DNA from: Crenobacter luteus
GTDB lineage: Bacteria; Pseudomonadota; Gammaproteobacteria; Burkholderiales; Chromobacteriaceae
Reading direction: 5' to 3'
Length of the DNA stretch: 64,000 nucleotides
Assembly (NCBI RefSeq): GCF_004345725.1
Contig: NZ_SLXG01000002.1
Span: 1 to 64,000, forward strand
The position numbers and the translations under genes were made by a program. Below the pieces are notes generated by a model. It had not been told where the DNA came from, did not search any database, and saw only the letters and a program-made list of their open reading frames with translations. Each line of letters begins with the position of its first letter. The first letter of the stretch is position 1. This document shows, piece by piece, positions 56,600 to 64,000 of the stretch.

Positions 56600-56687
56600 C
56601 GACGGTCCGGGTCATCCGGCGGCCTGTTGCCGTCCTGTAACAAAGATTAACGCGGTCGACCGGCAGGGTTGGCCGAAGGCAAGGAAA

Positions 56688-57758
56688 ATGGCGAAGCGAA
56701 CCATCATGGTCATGGCCGGCGGCACCGGCGGGCATATCTTCCCCGGCCTCGCGGTCGCGAAGGAGCTGACCGCGCGCGGCTGGAAGGTCGTCTGGCTGGG
56801 CGCCGAGGGCGGCATGGAGACGCGTCTGGTGCCCGAGCACGGCTTCGCGATCGAGACGGTCAGGATCCGCGGCGTGCGCGGCAACGGCGTCGCGCGCAAG
56901 CTCGCGCTGCCGTTCGTGATGGCCGGCGCGCTCGTCAAGAGCGCGGCGGTGATCTTCCGCCACCGCCCCGACATCGCGATCGGCTTCGGCGGCTACACCG
57001 GCTTTCCCGGCGGTCTGATGACGCGCTTCTTCTGGAAGCCGCTGGTGGTGCACGAGCAGAACTCGGTCGCCGGCCTGACCAACCGGCTGCTGTCGCGGGT
57101 CGCCAGCCGCACGCTGTTCGCGTTCCCGGGCGCCTTTCCGGGCCGCGACGGCCTGGTCGGCAACCCGGTGCGCGCCGACATCGCCGGCATCGCGCCGCCG
57201 GCGGCGCGCTTCGCGAACCGCAGCGGCCCTTTGCGCGTGCTGGTGGTCGGCGGCAGCCTCGGCGCCAAGGTGTTCAACGACACCGTGCCGGCGGCGCTGG
57301 CGCGGATCCCGGCCGGCCAGCGCCCGCTCGTCGTCCACCAGGCCGGCGCGAAGGCGATAGCCGAATTGCAGGCGAACTACGCCAAGGCCGGCGTGACGGC
57401 CGACTGCCGCGCCTTCATCGCCGACATGGCGGCCGAGTACGCCGCCGCCGACGTGGTGATCTGCCGCGCCGGCGCGCTGACGGTGGCCGAGTTGGCCGCC
57501 GCCGGCGTCGGCAGCCTCTTGGTGCCCTACCCGCACGCGGTGGACGACCACCAGACCGGCAACGCGCGCTTTCTCGCCGACGCCGGCGCGGCGACGCTGC
57601 TGCCGCAGACCGATTTCAACGCCGAGGGGCTGGCCGCGTGGCTGGCGACGCTCTCGCGCGACGATTGCCTCGCGATGGCCGAAAAGGCCCGCGCGCTGGC
57701 GCTGACCGACGCGGCGGCCCGGGTGGCCGACGTGTGCGAGGCGCTGACCCAGGAATAA
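56688..57758 (+). CDS. murG: UDP-GlcNAc:lipid I N-acetylglucosaminyltransferase MurG
   Basis: A 356-residue peripheral membrane glycosyltransferase that makes lipid [12 protein letters not shown] (11-20), [12 protein letters not shown] (in GFGGY), [24 protein letters not shown] and the donor-site [15 protein letters not shown] are conserved. ATG 56688 follows AAGGAAA. The preceding 223-bp gap makes a separate promoter possible. Confidence 0.96.
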   Translation: MAKRTIMVMAGGTGGHIFPGLAVAKELTARGWKVVWLGAEGGMETRLVPEHGFAIETVRIRGVRGNGVARKLALPFVMAGALVKSAAVIFRHRPDIAIGFGGYTGFPGGLMTRFFWKPLVVHEQNSVAGLTNRLLSRVASRTLFAFPGAFPGRDGLVGNPVRADIAGIAPPAARFANRSGPLRVLVVGGSLGAKVFNDTVPAALARIPAGQRPLVVHQAGAKAIAELQANYAKAGVTADCRAFIADMAAEYAAADVVICRAGALTVAELAAAGVGSLLVPYPHAVDDHQTGNARFLADAGAATLLPQTDFNAEGLAAWLATLSRDDCLAMAEKARALALTDAAARVADVCEALTQE

Positions 57759-57789
57759 GCGCCGGCGCTGGCCGGCGGAGACGGAAACG

Positions 57790-59181
57790 ATGAAACACAA
57801 GGTCAAACACATTCATTTTGTCGGCATCGGCGGCGTCGGCATGTGCGGCATCGCCGAGGTGCTGCTCAACCTCGGCTACACCGTGTCCGGCTCCGACATG
57901 GCCGACGGCGCGGCGACCAAAAGGTTGGCCGAGCAGGGCGCGCGCGTGTTCTTCGGCCACGACGCGACCTATATCGAGGGCGCCGACGTGGTGGTGACCT
58001 CGACCGCGGTGAAGGCCGACAACCCCGAGGTGGCCGCCGCGCGCGACAAGCACATCCCGGTGATCCCGCGCGCGATGATGTTGGCCGAGCTGATGCGCTT
58101 CAAGCAGGGCATCGCGATCGCCGGCACGCACGGCAAGACCACCACCACCAGCCTGACCGCGTCGGTGCTGGCCGCCGCCGGCCTCGACCCGACCTTCGTG
58201 ATCGGCGGCAAGCTGACCGCCGCCGGCGCCAACGCCCGGCTCGGCTCGGGCGAGTTCCTGGTCGCTGAGGCCGACGAGTCGGACGCGTCCTTCCTGCACC
58301 TGGCGCCGGTGATGGCGGTCGTGACCAATATCGACGCCGACCACATGGACACCTACGAGCACAGCTTCGACAAGCTCAAGCAGGCCTTCGTCGACTTCCT
58401 GCACCGGCTGCCGTTCTACGGCCGTGCGGTGCTGTGCGTCGACGATGCGCACGTGCGCGCGATCCTGCCGCAGGTGAAGAAGCCGGTGACCACCTACGGC
58501 TTCACCGACGACGCGGATATCTACGCCGAGAACGTCGTCGCCGCCGCCGGCCAGATGCACTTCGACTGCGTGGTCAGGAACGGCACGGTCACGCGCTTCC
58601 CGGTGGTGCTGAACCTGCCGGGCCGCCACAACGTGCTCAACGCCTTGTCGGCGATCGCGATCGGCCTCGAGTGCGGCGCCGACATCGCCGCGATCCAGCA
58701 GGGCCTGGCCGAGTTCGCCGGCGTCGGCCGCCGCTTCCAGCGCTACGGCGAGGTCGCACTCGCGTCGGGCGGCAGCTTCACGCTGGTCGACGACTACGGC
58801 CACCACCCGGTCGAGATGGCCGCGACGCTCGAGGCGGTGCGCGGCGCCTTCCCGGAAAAGCGCCTGGTGCTGGCCTTCCAGCCGCACCGCTACAGCCGCA
58901 CCCGCGACCTGTTCGAGGACTTCGTCAGGGTGCTCTCGACCGTCGACGCGTTGCTGCTGACCGAGGTGTACGCCGCCGGCGAGGCGCCGATCGTCGCCGC
59001 CGACGGCCGCTCGCTGGCGCGCGCGGTGCGCGTGGTGGGCCGCGTCGAGCCGGTGTTCGTCGAGGACATCGCCGAATTGCCGGCCACGGCGCTGGCCGCG
59101 CTGCGCGACGGCGACGTGCTGGTCACCATGGGCGCGGGCAGCATCGGCGCGGTGCCGGGCAAGCTGGTCGCGGGCAAGTAA
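57790..59181 (+). CDS. murC: UDP-MurNAc:L-alanine ligase
   Basis: A 463-residue Mur ligase, the first of the amino-acid-adding series. N-terminal [18 protein letters not shown] loop [11 protein letters not shown] (110-120) and [10 protein letters not shown] identify MurC. Repeat copies at 57925 and 58081 are read as LAE. Confidence 0.96.
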   Translation: MKHKVKHIHFVGIGGVGMCGIAEVLLNLGYTVSGSDMADGAATKRLAEQGARVFFGHDATYIEGADVVVTSTAVKADNPEVAAARDKHIPVIPRAMMLAELMRFKQGIAIAGTHGKTTTTSLTASVLAAAGLDPTFVIGGKLTAAGANARLGSGEFLVAEADESDASFLHLAPVMAVVTNIDADHMDTYEHSFDKLKQAFVDFLHRLPFYGRAVLCVDDAHVRAILPQVKKPVTTYGFTDDADIYAENVVAAAGQMHFDCVVRNGTVTRFPVVLNLPGRHNVLNALSAIAIGLECGADIAAIQQGLAEFAGVGRRFQRYGEVALASGGSFTLVDDYGHHPVEMAATLEAVRGAFPEKRLVLAFQPHRYSRTRDLFEDFVRVLSTVDALLLTEVYAAGEAPIVAADGRSLARAVRVVGRVEPVFVEDIAELPATALAALRDGDVLVTMGAGSIGAVPGKLVAGK

Positions 59182-59229
59182 GGATTCAGGGTTGGCCGAG
59201 GGCCGGCCCGGAGCAGAAAGACAGAGAAG

Positions 59230-60141
59230 ATGCAGCAGTTTGGCAAAGTGGCAGTGATGATGGGCGGCACCTCGGCGGAGCGCGAGGTGTCGCTGATGAG
59301 CGGCGGCGGCGTGCTGGCCGCGCTGCAGGCGCAGGGCGTCGACGCGCACGCCTTCGACCCGGCGGAAAAACCGCTGTCGGCGCTGAAGGACGAGGGCTTC
59401 GAGCGCGTGTTCATCGCGCTGCACGGCCCGTTCGGCGAGGACGGTACGCTGCAGGGCGCGCTCGAGACCATGGGCATCCCGTACACCGGCTGCGGCGTGA
59501 TGGCGTCGGCGATCGGCATGGACAAGTGGCGCACCAAGCTGGTGTGGCAGGGCGCCGGTCTGCCGGTACCGGCCTTCCGCCTCTTGGACGACGCGACCGA
59601 CTTCGACGCGGTCGAAAAAGAACTCGGCCTGCCGCTGTTCGTCAAACCGGCCACCGAGGGTTCGAGCATCGGCGTGACCAAGGTGAAGTCGCACGGCGAA
59701 TTGCGCGCGGCGTTCGAAGAGGCGAAGCGCTACGACCCGATCGTGATCGCCGAAGCTTTCGTTGGCGGCGGCGAGTTCACCTGCGCCATCGTCGGCGACA
59801 CGGTGCTGCCGACGATCAAGATCGAACCGGCGACCGAATTCTACGATTACGAGGCCAAATACTTCCGCGACGACACCGTTTACCGCTGTCCGAGCGGCCT
59901 GCCCGACGCGGTCGAACAAGAGGCGCGCGAGCTGGCGCGCAGCGCGTTCAAGGTGCTCGGCGGTCGCGGCTGGGGCCGGGTCGACTTCCTGATGGACGAA
60001 GCCGGCAAGATCTACCTGTTGGAGGTGAACACCGCACCGGGCATGACCAGCCACAGCCTGGTGCCGATGGCGGCGCGCGTCGCCGGCCTCAGCTACGAGG
60101 AGCTGTGCCTGACCATTCTCGGCATGGCCCATGTGGGATAA
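59230..60141 (+). CDS. ddlB: D-alanine:D-alanine ligase
   Basis: A 303-residue ATP-grasp ligase that makes D-Ala-D-Ala. [47 protein letters not shown] and [16 protein letters not shown] are conserved, and the DdlB-type short form fits the dcw location. The spacer to murC carries one repeat copy (59192). It overlaps ftsQ by 11 bp. Confidence 0.96.
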   Translation: MQQFGKVAVMMGGTSAEREVSLMSGGGVLAALQAQGVDAHAFDPAEKPLSALKDEGFERVFIALHGPFGEDGTLQGALETMGIPYTGCGVMASAIGMDKWRTKLVWQGAGLPVPAFRLLDDATDFDAVEKELGLPLFVKPATEGSSIGVTKVKSHGELRAAFEEAKRYDPIVIAEAFVGGGEFTCAIVGDTVLPTIKIEPATEFYDYEAKYFRDDTVYRCPSGLPDAVEQEARELARSAFKVLGGRGWGRVDFLMDEAGKIYLLEVNTAPGMTSHSLVPMAARVAGLSYEELCLTILGMAHVG

Positions 60142-60877
60142 CCATCGCGCGCTCGGGAGCCTGGCGAATTTCCTGCTGCTGGCGTCGCTGTTCATGCTGC
60201 TGTACGCCGGCGGCGTGTGGCTGGTGCACTCGCCGTGGTTTCCGGTGAAGAAGATCCAGATCGACGGCGCGCTCAGGAAGGTGACGCCGGAGCAGTTGAA
60301 GTACATCGCCGCGCACGAGCTGTCGGGCACCTTCTTCACGCTCGACATCGACAAGACCCGCGCGGCGTTCGAGAAGCTGCCGTGGGTGCGCGAGGCGCAG
60401 GTGCGGCGGCGCTGGCCGGACACGCTGGAGATCAGCGTCGTCGAGCACGAGGCGATGGCGCGCTGGGGCGGCAGCGGGTTGATCAGCACGCAGAGCGTGT
60501 GGTTCGACGCCGCCAGCGACGCGAAGCTGCCGGTGTTCTACGGGCCGCCCGGCAGCGAAAAGGAGATGGGCGCCATGCTCGGCCAACTGCGCGCGGCGCT
60601 GGCGCCGTCGGGCCTCAAGCCCGAGGTGCTGACGCTGTCGGCGCGGCGCGCGTGGCGCGTCGAGCTGGACAACGGCGTGAAGCTGGAATTGGGACGCGGC
60701 GACGTGCTGGCGCGCGCCGAGCGCTTCGCCCGCCACTGGAAGGGCTCGCTGGCGGCCCTGGGCTACCGCATCGAAACGGTGGACATGCGCTACCCGAACG
60801 GATTTGCCGTGCGGATCCCCGACTACAAGGGTGCTGCCGGCAAGAGGACACAAATAACGGCTGGAGCTACACGGTGA
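60131..60877 (+). CDS. ftsQ: cell division protein FtsQ
   Basis: A 248-residue bitopic protein: membrane helix at about 8-32, POTRA domain ([21 protein letters not shown] in part) and the beta domain that binds FtsBL. The start MWDNHRALG matches Neisseria FtsQ (MWDN), which supports both the start codon and the Neisseriales assignment. Its stop overlaps the ftsA GTG by 4 bp. Confidence 0.93.
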   Translation: MWDNHRALGSLANFLLLASLFMLLYAGGVWLVHSPWFPVKKIQIDGALRKVTPEQLKYIAAHELSGTFFTLDIDKTRAAFEKLPWVREAQVRRRWPDTLEISVVEHEAMARWGGSGLISTQSVWFDAASDAKLPVFYGPPGSEKEMGAMLGQLRAALAPSGLKPEVLTLSARRAWRVELDNGVKLELGRGDVLARAERFARHWKGSLAALGYRIETVDMRYPNGFAVRIPDYKGAAGKRTQITAGATR

Positions 60878-62112
60878 GCAAACCGAAGGAAAGCAAGAAC
60901 ATGCTGGTCGGGCTCGACATCGGCACGTCGAAGATCGTCGCGATCGTCGCCGAGGTACTCGACGAGGGCCGGCTCAACATCATCGGCATGGGGCAGACCG
61001 CGTCGCGCGGCCTCAAGCGTGGCATGGTGGTCAACATCGAATCGACGGTGCAGGCGATCCAGCGCGCGCTGGAAGAGGCCGAGCTGATGGCCGACTGCAA
61101 GATCAACGAGGTGTATACCGGCATCGCCGGCAGCCACATCAAGAGCACCAACTCGCACGGCATGGTCGCGATCAAGGACCGCGAGGTGACGCAGGCCGAC
61201 ATCGACCGCGTGATCGAGACCGCGCGCGCGGTGACCATTCCGCCCGACCACCAGGTGCTGCACATCCTGACGCAGGAATACAGCATCGACGGCCAGGAAG
61301 GCGTGCGCGAGCCGCTCGGCATGAGCGGCGTCAGGCTCGAGGCCCGCGTGCACATCGTCACCGGCGCGGTGTCCGCCGCGCAGAACGTCGCCAAGTGCGT
61401 GCGTCGCTGCGGCCTCGAGGTGTCCGACCTGGTGCTGCAGCCGATGGCGTCGGCGGTCGCGGTGCTGTCCGAGGACGAGAAGGATCTGGGCGTGTGCCTG
61501 ATCGACATCGGCGGCGGCACGACCGACATCGCGGTCTACGTCGGCGGCGCGATCCGCCACACGGCGGTGATCCCGATCGCCGGCGACCAGATCACCAACG
61601 ACATCGCGATGGCCTTGCGCACCCCGACCAAGGAGGCCGAGGACATCAAGATCCAGCACGGCGTCGCGTTGACCGCGCTGGCCGAGCCGAGCCAGATGAT
61701 CGAGGTGCCGGGTGTCGGCGAGCGCGGCCCGCGCCAGATGTCGCGCGTCACGTTGGCCGAGGTGATCGAGCCGCGTGTCGAGGAGCTGTTCCAGCTGGTG
61801 CAGCAGGAGCTGCGCCGCTCCGGCTTCGAGGACATGCTGTCGTCGGGCATCGTGCTGACCGGCGGCGCCAGCCTGATGCCGGGCATGATGGAGCTGGCCG
61901 AGGAGGTGTTCCACATGCCGGTGCGCATCGGCGTGCCCAAGTACGTCGGCGGCCTGTCCGAGGTGGTGAAGAACCCGCGTTTCTCGACCGGCGTCGGCCT
62001 CTTGCTGTACGGTAAGGATCAATTGCAGACCCCGGTCGGCCACAAGGCCGAAGCCGGCAGCATCGGCTCGATGTTCGGCCGCATGAAGGCCTGGTTCGTC
62101 GGCAACTTCTGA
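60874..62112 (+). CDS. ftsA: cell division protein FtsA
   Basis: A 412-residue actin-like protein that ties FtsZ to the membrane. LVGLDIGTSKIVAIVAEV, LIDIGGGTTDIAVY and VLTGGASLMPGM bind ATP; the 1C domain lies between about 85 and 165; the C-terminal MFGRMKAWFVGNF is the amphipathic membrane helix. GTG 60874 overlaps the ftsQ stop and gives the usual leader length; ATG 60901 is an alternative. Repeat copy at 61753. Confidence 0.95.
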   Translation: MSKPKESKNMLVGLDIGTSKIVAIVAEVLDEGRLNIIGMGQTASRGLKRGMVVNIESTVQAIQRALEEAELMADCKINEVYTGIAGSHIKSTNSHGMVAIKDREVTQADIDRVIETARAVTIPPDHQVLHILTQEYSIDGQEGVREPLGMSGVRLEARVHIVTGAVSAAQNVAKCVRRCGLEVSDLVLQPMASAVAVLSEDEKDLGVCLIDIGGGTTDIAVYVGGAIRHTAVIPIAGDQITNDIAMALRTPTKEAEDIKIQHGVALTALAEPSQMIEVPGVGERGPRQMSRVTLAEVIEPRVEELFQLVQQELRRSGFEDMLSSGIVLTGGASLMPGMMELAEEVFHMPVRIGVPKYVGGLSEVVKNPRFSTGVGLLLYGKDQLQTPVGHKAEAGSIGSMFGRMKAWFVGNF

Positions 62113-62212
62113 TCGCGCCGGCGGGCGTGGCCGGGCGCGGTGCCCGGCCGGCGGCGGCGTGTGTTCGCGTGATATCGGTAATTGAAGCAAGCTCGTCTTT
62201 GAGGAGAGAGAA

Positions 62213-63397
62213 ATGAGCATGGTGTTCGAAGTGATGCAGGAGACGGCTTCCGAGGCCGTCATCAAGGTGATCGGCGTCGGCGGCGGTGGCTGCAACGCGA
62301 TCGACAACATGGTCGAGGGCCACGTCGCCGGCGTCGAGTTCATCTGCGCCAACACCGACGCGCAGTCGCTCAAGCGCAACCGCGCGCCGATCCGTCTGCA
62401 ACTGGGCCAGAACCTGACGCGCGGCCTCGGCGCCGGCGCCAACCCGGAGGTCGGTCGCAACGCCGCGCTCGAAGACCGCGAGCGCATCGCCGACGCGCTG
62501 CGCGGCGCGAACATGGTGTTCCTGACCGCCGGCATGGGCGGCGGCACCGGCACCGGCGCCGCGCCGGTCGTCGCCGAGGTGGCCAAGGAGCTGGGCATCC
62601 TGACCGTCGGCGTCGTCACCCGTCCGTTCGCGCACGAAGGCAAGCGCATGAAGGTCGCGCAGGCCGGCATCGACGAGCTGAAGAAGCACGTCGACTCGCT
62701 GATCGTGATCCCGAACGAGAAGCTGATGGAGGTGCTCGGCGAAGACGTCACCATGCGCGAAGCCTTCCGCGCCGCCGACGACGTGCTGCGCGGCGCCGTG
62801 GCCGGCATCGCCGAGGTGATCACCTGCCCGGGCCTGATCAACGTCGACTTCGCCGACGTGCGCACCGTGATGAGCGAGATGGGCCTGGCGATGATGGGCT
62901 CGTCGCACGCGGCCGGCATCGACCGCGCGCGCGTCGCCGCCGAACAGGCGGTGGCCAGCCCGCTGTTGGACAACATCACGCTGGACGGCGCGCGCGGCGT
63001 GCTGGTCAACATCTCGACCGCGCCGGGCTGCCTGAAGATGAGCGAGTACCGCGAGATCATGGGCATCATCCGCCAGTACGCCGACGAGGACGCGCAGATC
63101 AAGTTCGGCACCGCCGAGGTCGAGGGCATGTCCGAAGACACCATCCGCGTCACGCTGATCGCGACCGGCCTGGGCACCAAGAAGCCGCAGCGCGAGGAAC
63201 GCCCGGAGTACATCAAGATCGTCAAGACCGGTACCGACGACCGCCCGGTCGACGTGCTGAACTACGACGAGTTCGAGGCGCCGGCGGTGGTGCGCCGCGC
63301 GCGCGGCGGCCGTCCGAGTGGCCCGGTCGACTTCTCCAACCCGGAGGTCAGCGACAGTTACGACATCCCGGCCTTCCTGCGCAAGCAGGCAGACTGA
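62213..63397 (+). CDS. ftsZ: cell division GTPase FtsZ
   Basis: A 394-residue tubulin homologue forming the Z-ring. The tubulin signature GGGTGTG is at 109-115, VIGVGGGGCNAID near the N-terminus, and the C-terminal peptide DIPAFLRKQAD binds FtsA and ZipA. The linker before it is short. Ribosome-binding site GAGGAG. The 100-bp gap after ftsA is GC-rich then AT-richer, and could hold a promoter. Confidence 0.98.
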   Translation: MSMVFEVMQETASEAVIKVIGVGGGGCNAIDNMVEGHVAGVEFICANTDAQSLKRNRAPIRLQLGQNLTRGLGAGANPEVGRNAALEDRERIADALRGANMVFLTAGMGGGTGTGAAPVVAEVAKELGILTVGVVTRPFAHEGKRMKVAQAGIDELKKHVDSLIVIPNEKLMEVLGEDVTMREAFRAADDVLRGAVAGIAEVITCPGLINVDFADVRTVMSEMGLAMMGSSHAAGIDRARVAAEQAVASPLLDNITLDGARGVLVNISTAPGCLKMSEYREIMGIIRQYADEDAQIKFGTAEVEGMSEDTIRVTLIATGLGTKKPQREERPEYIKIVKTGTDDRPVDVLNYDEFEAPAVVRRARGGRPSGPVDFSNPEVSDSYDIPAFLRKQAD

Positions 63398-63412
63398 TAG
63401 CGTAACGCTATA
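63398..63412 (+). repeat. short inverted repeat after ftsZ
   Basis: ATAGCG-TAA-CGCTAT directly behind the ftsZ stop; a 6-bp stem in an AT-richer stretch, too weak to be a sure terminator. Confidence 0.35.
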
Positions 63413-63452
63413 AACATTAACGGTTTAATCGATCAGGCGCGGTGGTGGCGTG

Positions 63453-63461
63453 TGCTAGAAT
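63453..63461 (+). promoter_or_regulatory. candidate extended -10 promoter of lpxC
   Basis: TGCTAGAAT, an extended -10 (TGn before TAGAAT), 34 bp before the lpxC ATG. No good -35, as expected for extended -10 promoters. Confidence 0.5.
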
Positions 63462-63495
63462 CGGCGTCGACGACCTTGACCCGAACAGGTGGACC

Positions 63496-64000
63496 ATGAT
63501 CCTGCAGCGCACGCTGAAACAGCCGATCACGGCGACCGGAGTGGGACTGCATTCCGGCGAGCGGGTGAAACTCACCCTCTTGCCGGCGCCGCCCGACACC
63601 GGCATCGTGTTTCGCCGCACCGACCTGCCCGAAGCGGTGGATGTGAAAGTGCATCCGGCGCTCGTGAACGACACGCGACTCTCCTCCACGCTGGTGACCG
63701 ACGCCGGCGTGCGCGTGGGCACGATCGAGCACCTGATGTCGGCGTTCGCCGGGCTGGGGCTGGACAACCTGATCGTCGAGGTGACGGCGGCGGAGATCCC
63801 GATCATGGACGGCTCCGCCGCGCCGTTCATTTTCCTGTTGCAGTCGGCCGGCATCGTCGAGCAGCCGGTGCCCAAGGCCTTCATCCGCGTGCTCAAACCG
63901 GTCGAGGTAGTCGAGGGCGACAAGTGGGTGCGGCTGGTGCCGCACGAGGGTTTCAAGGTCACGCTGTCGATCGAGTTCAACCACCCGGCGTTCAACCTCG
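63496..64000 (+). CDS. lpxC: UDP-3-O-acyl-GlcNAc deacetylase LpxC, N-terminal part (cut by window edge)
   Basis: LpxC is the zinc deacetylase that commits lipid A synthesis. 168 codons are in the window, open at the right edge. [20 protein letters not shown] is the family start, and the zinc ligand His79 lies in [13 protein letters not shown], the same number as in E. coli; NHPAF near the edge is also conserved. It closes the dcw cluster in the usual place after ftsZ. Confidence 0.96.
   Translation, partial: MILQRTLKQPITATGVGLHSGERVKLTLLPAPPDTGIVFRRTDLPEAVDVKVHPALVNDTRLSSTLVTDAGVRVGTIEHLMSAFAGLGLDNLIVEVTAAEIPIMDGSAAPFIFLLQSAGIVEQPVPKAFIRVLKPVEVVEGDKWVRLVPHEGFKVTLSIEFNHPAFNL

Noticed and set aside
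60901-60903. ATG 60901 as ftsA start
   Set aside because: It has a usable ribosome-binding site, but GTG 60874 overlaps the ftsQ stop and gives the usual N-terminal length; the question remains slightly open.

Overview
The window is a gene-dense, very GC-rich (about 70 % by eye) bacterial chromosome segment with no mobile elements. Gene content points to a betaproteobacterium of the Neisseriales, most likely Chromobacteriaceae-like: system II cytochrome c maturation (ResB/CcsA type), cytochrome c4, gatCAB divergent from mreBCD-mrdA-rodA, an FtsQ starting MWDN as in Neisseria, and a canonical dcw cluster. The species cannot be named from sequence alone.

Layout. 1-9.1 kb: end of pgi, a YehS-like protein, an alkyltransferase-like DNA-binding protein, a periplasmic binding protein, a metallo-beta-lactamase hydrolase, an aromatic/aspartate aminotransferase, a GNAT enzyme, then a complete siaABCD operon controlling c-di-GMP synthesis by a partner-switch (SiaC Thr68 is conserved), and a GIY-YIG protein. 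9.2-13.8 kb: ccsB/resB, cytochrome c4, engB. 14-18 kb: a four-gene Anbu proteasome-like / transglutaminase / alpha-E / ATP-grasp operon. 18.2-30.4 kb: rlpA, trmL, comF, biotin genes (bioB, bioF, then bioH-bioC after a GGDEF-EAL protein and a methyltransferase), a patatin-like lipoprotein, GST, Nudix and SelT/W-like proteins. 30.6-37.2 kb: a CHASE4-GAF-(degenerate GGDEF)-EAL phosphodiesterase, a glycerophosphodiesterase, a PCu(A)C copper chaperone, an AraC regulator and azlCD. 37.2-46.3 kb: the elongasome operon mreB-mreC-mreD-mrdA-rodA on the minus strand, divergent from gatC-gatA-gatB. 46.4-64 kb: mraZ-rsmH-ftsL-ftsI-murE-murF-mraY-murD-ftsW-murG-murC-ddl-ftsQ-ftsA-ftsZ-lpxC, with a clear sigma70 promoter and 10-bp-periodic MraZ boxes in front. 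Three separate c-di-GMP enzymes lie in 26 kb.

The most striking non-genic signal is a short word, TTGGCCGAG (core of AGGTTGGCCGAG), found 47 times by manual reading, about once every 1.4 kb against roughly one expected. It occurs inside genes in three reading modes (LAE, LGQ, SAN) and as six close inverted pairs forming hairpins between genes. This is the behaviour of Neisseriaceae DNA uptake sequences, but the word is unlike the GCCGTCTGAA family. I propose it as a separate uptake-sequence dialect or a functionally similar genome-wide repeat. Other points are a 49-nt AT-rich hairpin between bioB and bioF, a perfect inverted repeat spanning the ftsW stop codon, and a possible structured RNA after engB.
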